Assembly (NCBI GenBank): GCA_009995705.1
Contig: JAADBR010000047.1
Span: 1 to 25,763, forward strand
Reading direction: 5' to 3'
From: Microcystis aeruginosa W13-11
GTDB lineage: Bacteria > Cyanobacteriota > Cyanobacteriia > Cyanobacteriales > Microcystaceae
Length of the DNA: 25,763 nt
Shown: one piece after another, positions 17,329-25,100 of the stretch
Layout: every line of letters begins with the position of its first letter
Position numbering within the stretch: position 1 is the stretch's first letter
Notes under the pieces: generated by a model
Told to the model about the DNA's origin: nothing
What the model saw: the letters and a program-made list of their open reading frames with translations, nothing else
Databases searched by the model: none
Made by a program: the position numbers and the translations under genes

Positions 17329-17526
17329 TAGGGTTTGCTGCATATCATTAGAAGCTTTGCTAGAAAAGGGTTTAGGGACTTTATAGGGACTCAAAAACCT
17401 TGCACTTTCATTAGTGATCGCTAGGCAAGATCGCCAGATAAAATTGAGGAACTAAGCGACGAAACTACCATTTTGCCAACTGTGTGACTCCTAGATTCCC
17501 TCTGGGGACTTATTCAGCAAACCCTA
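17329..17526. mobile_element. Small element bounded by inverted repeats (MITE or IS remnant)
   Basis: TAGGGTTTGCTG at 17329-17340 and its exact reverse complement CAGCAAACCCTA at 17515-17526 bound a 198-bp segment with no coding capacity. The outer arm continues as ACTTATT inside the right copy. Termini of the form TTTGCTGAATAAGT resemble ends of cyanobacterial insertion sequences as I remember them, but the family is not assigned. No clear target-site duplication is visible: the left flank is ATAAG and the right flank is ATTCT. Confidence 0.45.
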
Positions 17527-17689
17527 ATTCTTGTTTTAATTCATCCCAAGAAATTTCTGATTCATTTTCTCGACTACGAGAGATTAAAATATCAGAAAAG
17601 TCTTCCCAAAGCTCTCCCCATTCTTCTAAGTCAATGAGAACAGCTTTCTTTTCCCCTTTTTCATTAATCACAAAGTTAATTCCTTTCAT
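17510..17689 (-). CDS. Orphan small antitoxin (59 aa)
   Basis: On the minus strand, ATG at 17689 to TAA at 17510 encodes MKGINFVINEKGEKKAVLID, then an acidic helix LEEWGELWEDF, DILISRSRENESEISWDELK and QELGFAE. A short beta strand with a K-A-V-L-I-D core followed by an acidic helical tail is typical of small Phd/RelB-like antitoxins that are common in cyanobacteria. No toxin frame is found downstream (below 17510), where such operons normally carry a RelE/ParE toxin. The last codons and stop (TTAGGGTTTGCTGAATAA) coincide with the terminal inverted repeat of the element at 17329-17526, so the natural C-terminus and toxin gene may have been lost to that insertion. Confidence 0.65.
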   Translation of the reverse strand: MKGINFVINEKGEKKAVLIDLEEWGELWEDFSDILISRSRENESEISWDELKQELGFAE

Positions 17690-17727
17690 AATTGTTCGAT
17701 AATTTTAACTTATATAGGAGCGATCGA

Positions 17728-17775
17728 TCTTTGTGTCCTTTGTGTCTTTGTGGTTCGTTCCACCCCCTCGCCAGT
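17728..17775. repeat. Dispersed CTTTGTGTC-type short repeat upstream of hsdM
   Basis: Repeated CTTTGTGTC, CTTTGTGTC and CTTTGTGGTTCG units (about 9-10 bp period) lie between the orphan antitoxin and hsdM. This type of low-complexity tract is common between genes in cyanobacteria. A frame crossing it in the plus strand is not credible as a protein. I see no clear promoter for hsdM in the 180-bp gap. Confidence 0.5.
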
Positions 17776-17869
17776 TTTAGAATATATTTTACCCAGAAAA
17801 CCCAAGAAAAACCCCGATTTTTAGTACAATATTACTGCAATATTAAAAGCAGTGAACAAATAAACAGCG

Positions 17870-19357
17870 ATGATCACCGGCGAATTAAAATCCAAAATAG
17901 ATAAACTTTGGACAACCTTCTGGAATAACGGCATTAGTAACCCGCTTTCGGTAATCGAGCAGATTTCCTATTTACTCTTTATCAAGCGCCTAGATGACCT
18001 AGAACTAGCTAAGGAGCGCAAAGCCCAAAGATTAGGCGAAAACCTCGAAAATCCAACCTTTACCCCCAGCCAACAGCATATCCGTTGGTCCCACTTCAAA
18101 AATCTCGATGATGCCGAGACAATGCTCCAGATTGTCCGGGATGAAGCGTTTCCCTTTATCAAAGATCTGGGGCAATTGTCCAAGGGTAGCACCTACGCTA
18201 AACACATGAAGGACGCGGTGTTTCTCATCGCGTCTCCAGCACTACTGGCAACAGTAATCGAGCAAATCGAAAAAATCCCGATGGAGGATCGCGACACCAA
18301 GGGCGACCTTTACGAGTATATGCTCTCAAAACTGAGTACAGCCGGGACTAACGGACAGTTTCGCACACCGCGCCATATTATCAAAATGATGGTGGAGTTA
18401 TTAGCACCCGGACCGAGGGAGGTTATCTGTGATCCGGCCTGTGGCACAGGAGGCTTTTTAGTAGCGGCTGCCGAGTATGTGCGGGAGTTAAAGGACAGCG
18501 AGGGGGGACGATTGCTCCATGAACGCGGCAACCTAGAGCATTTCAATAACCAAATGTTCCACGGTTTTGATTTCGATGCGACGATGTTACGCATTGGCAG
18601 TATGAACCTGATGTTACACGGTATCGAGCAGCCGATTATCGAGGCCCGGGATTCCCTATCGGAGGATCACGCCGGAGTAGAGGATAGTTTTACCATGATT
18701 CTGGCTAATCCACCGTTTAAGGGTTCGCTGGAGAAATCTACTATTGCCAAGGATTTATCGAAAATCATCGACACCACTAAAACCGAGTTATTATTCATGG
18801 CCCTGTTTTTGCGGTTGCTGAAGACGGGGGGAAAAGGCGCGGTAATTGTGCCGGATGGGGTGCTATTTGGCTCGTCGAAGGCCCACAGGGACATCCGCAC
18901 CATCTTGGTAGAAGAACATAAGCTAGAGGGGGTGATATCGATGCCGTCGGGGGTGTTTAAACCTTACGCGGGGGTATCTACCGCAATTCTCATCTTTACG
19001 AAGCTGGGGGTAAAAGAAAAGGGGACTGACTTGGTTTGGTTTTATGACATGGTGGCGGATGGTTTCTCTCTCGATGATAAACGCCAACCGATCGCCGATA
19101 ATGATATCCCGGATTTGCTGCGCTGTTGGCATAATCGCGACTCCGCTCAGGACACCAACCGCAAAGCGAAGGCGTTTTTTGTGCCTCGCGAGGAGATTCA
19201 AGCCAATGCTTATGATCTATCAATTAACCGTTATAAGGAGATAGAGTACGAAGAGGTGAGCTATGAGCCTCCAAAGGTAATTTTACAGAAGTTAAGGGCT
19301 TTAGAGGCTGATATTAGTCAGGATTTGGACGCATTAGAGGAGATGTTAGGAGATTAG
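17870..19357 (+). CDS. hsdM: Type I restriction-modification system methyltransferase subunit
   Basis: HsdM binds S-adenosylmethionine and makes N6-methyladenine in the sequence chosen by HsdS. The 495-residue protein has the N-terminal HsdM helical domain (about 1-140), then the SAM-binding motif I DPACGTGGFLVAA starting at residue 188 and the catalytic motif IV NPPF at 280-283. The C-terminal part contains YAGVSTAILIFTK and a helical tail for contact with HsdS. Length and motifs indicate a functional enzyme. The downstream small gene starts 3 bp after the stop, with its ribosome-binding site in the end of hsdM. Confidence 0.95.
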   Translation: MITGELKSKIDKLWTTFWNNGISNPLSVIEQISYLLFIKRLDDLELAKERKAQRLGENLENPTFTPSQQHIRWSHFKNLDDAETMLQIVRDEAFPFIKDLGQLSKGSTYAKHMKDAVFLIASPALLATVIEQIEKIPMEDRDTKGDLYEYMLSKLSTAGTNGQFRTPRHIIKMMVELLAPGPREVICDPACGTGGFLVAAAEYVRELKDSEGGRLLHERGNLEHFNNQMFHGFDFDATMLRIGSMNLMLHGIEQPIIEARDSLSEDHAGVEDSFTMILANPPFKGSLEKSTIAKDLSKIIDTTKTELLFMALFLRLLKTGGKGAVIVPDGVLFGSSKAHRDIRTILVEEHKLEGVISMPSGVFKPYAGVSTAILIFTKLGVKEKGTDLVWFYDMVADGFSLDDKRQPIADNDIPDLLRCWHNRDSAQDTNRKAKAFFVPREEIQANAYDLSINRYKEIEYEEVSYEPPKVILQKLRALEADISQDLDALEEMLGD

Positions 19358-19360
19358 GAG

Positions 19361-19579
19361 ATGAAAAATCTACAGCCATTAGACCTACATCCTCTCAAAA
19401 CCGAATCCGAGTATGAGGCCGCTTTACTGGAGATTGAGTCGCTTCTGGAAGTACCTCCGGGGACACCAGAAGCAGCGCGCTTAGATTTGCTTGCCACACT
19501 GGTTGATGCCTATGAACAGGAACATTTTCCCATCCCTCTACCGGATACTATCGAAGCGGTCAACCGAAAGGATATTTGA
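19361..19579 (+). CDS. HigA-like antitoxin fragment lacking the HTH domain
   Basis: The 72 residues contain the usual N-terminal region of HigA-type antitoxins: DLHPLKTESEYEAALLEIES, a PGTPEAARLDLLATLVDAYE helix, then HFPIPLPDTIEAV. Full-length relatives (about 120 residues) continue with I-EAI-FRME and an HTH_XRE domain. Here the protein instead ends with NRKDI, so the DNA-binding part is missing. The point of divergence coincides with the start of a 57-bp segment that is duplicated at 19754-19810. No HigB toxin is present nearby. It is translationally linked to hsdM (3-bp gap, GGAG in the hsdM stop region). It may be a relic or a small protein with a new role. Confidence 0.6.
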   Translation: MKNLQPLDLHPLKTESEYEAALLEIESLLEVPPGTPEAARLDLLATLVDAYEQEHFPIPLPDTIEAVNRKDI

Positions 19580-19615
19580 TTTATGCTGAGAAATAAGATT
19601 TGTCGGCATTTAGAT
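19559..19615 (+). repeat. 57-bp direct repeat, copy A
   Basis: Copy A begins GTCAACCGAAAGGATATTTG and matches copy B (19754-19810) without gaps at about 84% identity (roughly 9 differences in 57). Each copy holds the codons for VNRKD, a stop, and a following short frame starting ATG (MLRNK in A, MFRNE in B). The copies are 195 bp apart and flank the palindromic element at 19627-19747. Confidence 0.8.
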
Positions 19616-19626
19616 TCCAAGAGAGT

Positions 19627-19747
19627 GGTGGGTTACGCTATCGCTAACCCACCCTACCCATTGAAGGTAGAAGAGTTCATAGTAGGGTGGGTTAGACGGC
19701 AACAATCTAGGCGTTAAAGTCAATCTAACAATCCGTCGTAACCCACC
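19627..19747. mobile_element. GGTGGGTTA palindromic element (MITE-like)
   Basis: Two hairpins are visible. GGTGGGTTA (19627-19635) pairs perfectly with TAACCCACC (19645-19653). GGTGGGTTAGACGG (19686-19699) pairs with the complementary segment at 19733-19747 with one bulge. Four arms of the same 9-mer, no coding capacity and a position between direct duplications suggest a small non-autonomous repeat element. Repeats built on GTGGGTTA are, to my knowledge, widespread in cyanobacterial intergenic DNA. Confidence 0.6.
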
Positions 19748-19753
19748 GTTTTA

Positions 19754-19810
19754 GTCAACCGAAAGGATGTTTGATTTATGTTTAGAAATGAGATTCGTCA
19801 GGGTTTGGAT
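19754..19810 (+). repeat. 57-bp direct repeat, copy B
   Basis: Copy B lies just ahead of hsdS. Its ATG (19778) opens a 17-codon frame (MFRNEIRQGLDVLRGML) whose stop TGA overlaps the hsdS ATG at 19828, so it may act as a leader peptide coupling translation into hsdS. Copy A has the corresponding frame diverging into the palindromic element. Confidence 0.7.
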
Positions 19811-19827
19811 GTGTTAAGGGGGATGTT

Positions 19828-21030
19828 ATGAAAATCACAACACCATTTGATTGTGTCCCTCTTAAGGATGTAGTTTATTTCCAAGAAGGGCCTGGACTAA
19901 GAAATTGGCAATATGGAACAAGCGGAATTCCATTTTTAAATATCAGGACTTTGACTGATGAAGGCGTGATCATAAAAGAGCTTTGCCAGTTCGTTAAAGA
20001 AGAGGAATTTAATAATAAGTATGAGCATTTTTTACTAAATGCAGGAGATTATGTTGTATCCAGTTCAGGAACATTAGGAAAATTGGCTGAAATCCGTTTG
20101 CAGGATTTACCAATAATGCTTAACACGAGTGTAATTCGCTTTCGCTCACTTGATGAAAATGTATTAAATAGAGTCTTTTTGAAGTGGTTTATTAAGTCTC
20201 CTTTATACATTAGACAAATTGAGAAAGCATCTACTGGAACAGCAATCAAGAATTATGGGCCGAGCCATCTAAAAGAGATGAAAATCCCCCTCCCACCTCT
20301 CGAAGAACAGCGAAGAATTGCGGCAATTTTAGATAAAGCGGATGGGGTGCGACGCAAGCGCAAAGAGGCGATTCGGTTGACTGAGGAGTTGTTAAAATCG
20401 ACATTTATAGAGATGTTCGGTGATTCTGAAAGAAATTTCAGGGAACATTATGGACAGGATTGTTTTCTCCCTCTAGAAAAGTGTATTGAGAGATTCATTG
20501 ATTATCGTGGAAAAACACCCACAAAAGGTAATTCAGGTGTTCCACTTATTACAGCAAAAATAATCAAAAATGGTCGAATACAGCCACCCAATGAATTCAT
20601 TGCCCGAGAAAATTATGACTCATGGATGCGTAGAGGTTTGCCACAATTAGGTGATGTTCTTTTTACGACAGAAGCCCCGCTAGGAGAAGTCGCTCAAGTT
20701 GATGATCCTGATATTGCTTTGGCTCAAAGAGTTCTATTGATGCGAGGTAAATCTAATATTCTTGATAATACCTATTTGTTTGGCACTCTTCAGAGTTCAT
20801 TTGTTCGTGACCAAATTGAGCGCAGATCTACAGGTAGTACGGTTAAGGGAATTAGACAGAAAGAGCTAAGAAAAGTTGTAATTCCCATTCCTCCAATAGT
20901 CTTACAACGTAAATATGCAAGTTTTGCTGTTTCCCAACAGAAATGCACGGACAGACAAAAATTGCTATTTAAAGAATCCGAAAATCTCTTTAATTCCCTT
21001 TTACAAAGAGCATTTAGGGGGGAACTGTAG
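19828..21030 (+). CDS. hsdS: Type I restriction-modification system specificity subunit
   Basis: HsdS recognises the bipartite target of the type I enzyme. The 400-residue protein has the usual two-repeat layout: target-recognition domain 1 (about 1-150), a conserved spacer PLPPLEEQRRIAAILDKAD at 154-172 with a helical arm to about 200, target-recognition domain 2 (about 205-345), and the second conserved region (PIPPIVLQRKYASF from 353) and helix. TRD1 contains GDYVVSSSGT and TRD2 contains GDVLFTTEAPLGEVA, typical HsdS strands. The second spacer is more divergent than the first. Both halves are present, so it should specify an asymmetric split site; the site cannot be predicted here. Confidence 0.95.
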   Translation: MKITTPFDCVPLKDVVYFQEGPGLRNWQYGTSGIPFLNIRTLTDEGVIIKELCQFVKEEEFNNKYEHFLLNAGDYVVSSSGTLGKLAEIRLQDLPIMLNTSVIRFRSLDENVLNRVFLKWFIKSPLYIRQIEKASTGTAIKNYGPSHLKEMKIPLPPLEEQRRIAAILDKADGVRRKRKEAIRLTEELLKSTFIEMFGDSERNFREHYGQDCFLPLEKCIERFIDYRGKTPTKGNSGVPLITAKIIKNGRIQPPNEFIARENYDSWMRRGLPQLGDVLFTTEAPLGEVAQVDDPDIALAQRVLLMRGKSNILDNTYLFGTLQSSFVRDQIERRSTGSTVKGIRQKELRKVVIPIPPIVLQRKYASFAVSQQKCTDRQKLLFKESENLFNSLLQRAFRGEL

Positions 21031-21032
21031 CC

Positions 21033-21198
21033 ATGGCAGCCGGCGGATTACTGCCATAATCTTGTGGGAAATGCCATTAAAAAAGACCGTTGGACAATTA
21101 ACCAAGATTCCTATCATCTCACACTGTCACGCGGGAAAAACCTAGATAAAATAACCGAACTTGCTGTTTTTAAATTGGCAACATTTGGAGTAAAATAA
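21033..21198 (+). pseudogene. xisH remnant (5' part only, frameshifted)
   Basis: An ATG at 21033 soon stops in its own frame, but the frame one base later is open from 21043 to 21198. It reads ADYCHNLVGNAIKKDRWTIN, then QDSYHLTLSRGKNLDKI. This matches the N-terminus of XisH-family proteins (HN-V-NALIKDGWTIT-DP). XisH is normally about 138 residues with a PD-(D/E)XK-like nuclease core; the rest is missing. The last 14 codons (ITELAVFKLATFGVK) do not resemble XisH. The TAA at 21196-21198 overlaps the ATG of the next gene. Confidence 0.55.
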
Positions 21199-21377
21199 TG
21201 GAAAAAGTAATTAACAAAGTTAACATCAAAAAGCAAAATAATGACTTTAACTATTGGCAAAAACAATCCTATCAAAACCGATTAGAAGCGTTAGAACAAA
21301 TTCGCCAACAATACCACCAATATAAATATAATGCTGAACCAAGACTTCAAAGAATTTATACAATTGTTAAACAATAA
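21198..21377 (+). CDS. Small protein paired with a nucleotidyltransferase (59 aa)
   Basis: ATG 21198 to TAA 21375-21377 encodes a basic, aromatic-rich protein. It begins MEKVINKVNIKKQNNDFNYW, continues QKQSYQNRLEALEQIRQQYH and ends PRLQRIYTIVKQ. The D-F-x-YW, R-L-x-LE-IR-QY and QR-Y-IVK spacing matches a small family that I recall from cyanobacteria beside nucleotidyltransferase-fold genes. It starts in a TAATG overlap with the preceding remnant and overlaps the next gene by 47 bp, strong evidence of co-translation. A TTTGGAG ribosome-binding-like sequence lies about 7 nt upstream. An antitoxin or accessory role is inference from the arrangement. Confidence 0.75.
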   Translation: MEKVINKVNIKKQNNDFNYWQKQSYQNRLEALEQIRQQYHQYKYNAEPRLQRIYTIVKQ

Positions 21378-21777
21378 TCAGGTAAAATATTTGGTCATTG
21401 GCGGTTATGCTGTAGCGGTGCATGGTCATCCTCGCTATACCAAAGATATTGACATTTGGATCGAAATGAGTTCGGAAAATACCCAAAAATTGATGAGGGC
21501 ATTAACAGAATTTGGCTTTGGTAGTTTAGGTTTAACTGCGGAAGATTTCCAAACACCAGACCAAATTATTCAATTAGGTTATCCTCCTAGTCGAATAGAC
21601 TTAATTACCACTCCAGACGGCATAGATTTTATGACCTGCTATCAAACTAAAATAGAAATCAAGATGAATGATGTAGTCGTTAACTTTATTGATTTAGAAA
21701 GCCTCAAAAAAAATAAAAAAGCGTCAGGAAGACTACAAGATTTAGCTGACTTGGAAAATTTGTCAAATCGAGAATAA
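21331..21777 (+). CDS. Nucleotidyltransferase-fold protein (AbiEii/MNT-like, DUF6036-type)
   Basis: The 148-residue protein has the pol-beta nucleotidyltransferase core. The helix-strand VKYLVIGGYAVAVHGHPRYT carries the GG signature at residues 24-25, and TKDIDIWIE supplies the metal-binding D39-x-D41. A third acidic position probably lies in the FIDLESL strand near residue 120. Such proteins include AbiEii-type toxins and MNT antitoxins, and often pair with a small upstream protein as here. The 47-bp overlap with the small gene and the position inside a type I restriction locus suggest a defence or toxin-antitoxin role. The actual substrate is unknown. Confidence 0.8.
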   Translation: MLNQDFKEFIQLLNNNQVKYLVIGGYAVAVHGHPRYTKDIDIWIEMSSENTQKLMRALTEFGFGSLGLTAEDFQTPDQIIQLGYPPSRIDLITTPDGIDFMTCYQTKIEIKMNDVVVNFIDLESLKKNKKASGRLQDLADLENLSNRE

Positions 21778-21802
21778 TTTTCAACCTTTGTGGGAAAAAA
21801 TT

Positions 21803-21936
21803 GGCTCTTCTCGACTTTGTGTGATAATCTTTGCTTATGGAATCGTGAAGTGCTTATCGGGCAAGACTTTTAGGACTATTTTGCGGAAGAAACTATCAGT
21901 ATAGACCTCGTTTCCACACAGAAACCAGAAGAGCCA
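21803..21936. mobile_element. ISL3-like MITE (134 bp)
   Basis: The segment starts with GGCTCTTCT (21803) and ends with the inverted copy AGAAGAGCC (21936). The inverted match continues imperfectly over about 25 bp, including TTTGTGTG versus TCTGTGTG. Termini starting GGCTCTTC with a GTGT further in are typical of ISL3-family ends. The 8 bp flanks, AAAAAATT and AAAAATTT, differ at one position and could be an 8-bp target duplication, the size ISL3 makes. There is no transposase, so it would depend on a full element elsewhere. Confidence 0.5.
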
Positions 21937-22018
21937 AAAATTTAGCCAGAGATAGAGATAGCCAAAACTTTGGGAATAATACTAAATCCAGTTATTCAAA
22001 ACTGATTATTTATTCCCT

Positions 22019-22102
22019 TTTGCCTCTTGCCTTTTGCCTTTTGCCTCTTGCCTTTTGCCTTTTGCCTCTTGCCTTTTGCCTTTTGCCTCTTGCCTTTTGC
22101 CT
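22019..22102 (+). repeat. Array of twelve (T/C)TTGCCT heptamers upstream of hsdR
   Basis: Twelve perfect heptamers in the order TTTGCCT, CTTGCCT, TTTGCCT, repeated exactly four times, give a 21-bp higher-order period over 84 bp. There are no spacers, so this is not a CRISPR array. The perfect identity implies recent expansion. It ends 65 bp before the hsdR ATG, where a promoter or leader would be expected. Confidence 0.92.
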
Positions 22103-22167
22103 CTCCTCATAACTAGCCTGTACTCAACGGATTTAGTATAATAAAGTTATAGACTGGGGAGCGCAAT

Positions 22168-25100
22168 ATGGTGTCAAACTTCTCCTTCCTGCGAGATCAA
22201 TTCCCGCAACTGTACGAACACGCGGCCCAGGCCGAGGGATTAGTCTTCAGCAACCCCCGGGCCAGTTGCTTCTATAGCCGCTTTGTCCTAGAACAAATGG
22301 TCTGCTGGCTCTATGAAAACGACCCCTATCTACAACTGCCCCGGGACAATAGCCTAGGCGCTCTCATCCACGAGCAAACCTTTAAAGATAACCTTAAACC
22401 AGGACTTTTCGGCAAAATTCGCACCATCCACAAAGTCGGCAATAGCGCCGCCCACCATGGCGGCCAAATCAGCGATCGCGACTCCCTGCACCTGATCGAG
22501 GAACTCTTTCATCTCACCTACTGGCTGGTGCGCTACTATGGGCAGAATGGGCGAGAATTGGGCGATATTAGCTTCGATCACCAGAAAATTCCCAGTTTCG
22601 CCGTCCCCAGTCAAAAAGAACTGCAAGACCTAGAAAAACGCCTGTCCCAAAGCGATACCCTGCGCCAATTGGCCGAAGCAAAACAGTGCCAAACCGAGGC
22701 CGAACTCGCGGCCGCTAAGGCCGAACGGGATGCCCTCCTCGCCCAAAATAATGCGATCGCCGATAACCACGACTACAACGAAGCCGACACCCGCCATTAT
22801 CTGATCGATGTACTACTCCAAGAAGCCGGCTGGGATACCAAAGCCCCCAACGCCACAGAGTTCGAGGTGTGGGGGATGCCCATCCAAAAAGCGGGGGATA
22901 CCTGGCGCGGTTTCGTCGATTATGTACTATGGGGTGACGACGGTAAACCCCTCGCCCTCGTGGAGGCAAAACGCACCAGCAAAAGCCCCGACAGCGGCCA
23001 ACATCAGGCCAAACTCTACGCCGACTGCTTAGAAAAAAACTACGGCCAGCGCCCCGTTATTTTCTACAGTAACGGGCCAGAAACCTATCTCTGGGATGAT
23101 CATACCTATCCCCCCCGCCCCGTCCTTGGTTTCCTGGGAAAAACCGAGCTAGAACGGCTAATTTTCCGCCGTTCCCACCGTAAACCCCTCAGCACTAGCC
23201 AAATTAACGAGGATATCGTCGGCCGTCCCTACCAGAAAGAGGCCATCCGTCGCATCACCGAAACCTTTGAAGAAAAGCGCGGCCGTAAGTCCCTATTGGT
23301 CATGGCCACCGGAACCGGCAAAACCCGAACTGCGATCGCATTGGTGGAACTGCTCAAGAGCGCCAATTGGGTAAACCGAGTCCTGTTTCTAGCCGATCGC
23401 AATGCCCTATTAACCCAAGCATACCGAGCCTTTCAGCGTCATCTACCCAGCGTTACCGTCCTGGATCTGACCCGCAGCAAAGACGTGACGGGGGCTAACG
23501 TCATCCTCTCCACCTATCAAACCATACTCAACGCCATCGATCGCATGGATGCAAATGGGCGACTGTTTGGGGTGGGGTATTTTGACCTCGTGATCGTCGA
23601 TGAGGCTCATCGCTCCATTTATCGGAAATACGGCGAAATCTTCCATTATTTCGATGCTCTGCTGGTGGGACTAACTGCCACACCACGCTCGGAAGTAGAT
23701 CGTGATACCTACCGCATTTTCCAGCTACAGCAGGGGGTTCCTACCTTCGCCTACGAGTTAGAGGATGCAGTTAGGGATGGCCATCTTGTACCGCCCAAGG
23801 GTGTTACTGTGCCGTTTAAATTCCTGCGTACCGGGGTTAAATACAGCGAGCTAACCCCAGAGGAGCAGCTGGCCTACGAGGAGAAGTTTCGCGACGAGGA
23901 AAGCGGCGAACTACCGCGGGAAATTAACGCAGCTGCCCTTAATCAATGGTTATTCAATATCGACACCGTGGATCAAGCGTTAAGAATTTTGATGGAACGG
24001 GGGCTAAAGGTCAACAGTGGCGATCGATTGGGGAAAACGATTATTTTTGCCCGTAATCACCGACACGCCCAATTTATCTGCGATCGCTTTAATAGTAACT
24101 ATCCTCACTACAAAGGTCATTTTGCCAAAATTATTGACAGTCACGATAACTACGCCCAAAGTCTCCTAGACGACTTTAGCGAGGTCAATAAAGAACCAAT
24201 TATCGCCGTCTCGGTGGATCTGCTCGATACCGGCGTAGATGTGCCAGAAGTGGTCAATTTGGTCTTTTTTAAGCCCGTATTCTCCCGGGTGAAGTTTAAC
24301 CAGATGATCGGGCGCGGGACTCGTCTCTGTCAGGATTTGTTCGGCCCTGGCAACGATAAAACCGAGTTTCTGGTCTTCGATCTGTGCGGTAATTTCGAGT
24401 ATTTCCAGCAGGATATCGATGAAACAAGCGAGAAAATACCCGAAAGCCTCACCAGTCGCCTAGTTAAACATCGCCTCGAGTTGGCAACGCGCCTCGCTCC
24501 CGCCGGGGCAAGCGCGACACCTAGGGCAAGAGAGCAGTCCTCTAGTTACAAAGTCAATCGATCCGACGACCTATACACGAGTTTGCTCGATGCACTCCAT
24601 CAACACGTGGCCACCATGCCCCGGGATAATTTTCTGGTGCGTCGTCGCTTGCCGCAGGTGGAAACCTTTAGTCAGCGCGATCGTTGGAACAACCTGAGTC
24701 AGGAGGACGTGGCCACTATTGCCGACTCCTTGGCTGGCCTACCCAATAGTTTGCCCAATGAGGATCCCCTGTCCAAGGAATTTGATCTTCTTTGTGTGAA
24801 ACTGCAATTAGCCATTCTCAAGGCCTCCCGTAGTTATGAGCGATTGCGGGACAAAGTGCGCGACATTCTCTGTCAACTGGAGACTAAGCCCGATATACCC
24901 ATGATTAAGGGGCAATTGGCCTTTATTCGCGAGGTGCAGGCGGAAAACTGGTGGACCGGGGTAACGCCGTCAATGGTGGAGAGGATTCGGGTGCGTGTCC
25001 GGGATCTGGTCAAGTTTATCGATCGCCAAAAGCAGCAGAGCGTGATCACCGATTTTGTCGATGAGATGGGGGAGGTGCAGATTGTCGATATTCCCACCCA

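Noticed and set aside
17484..17702. 72-codon plus-strand frame
   Set aside because: It is the antisense shadow of the 59-aa minus-strand antitoxin, which has the more protein-like composition.
17692..17904. 70-codon plus-strand frame ahead of hsdM
   Set aside because: It crosses a CTTTGTGTC low-complexity repeat, has no recognisable domain and overlaps the hsdM start by 35 bp.
22019..22102. Possible CRISPR array
   Set aside because: The repeats are 7 bp with no spacers; it is a simple tandem array.
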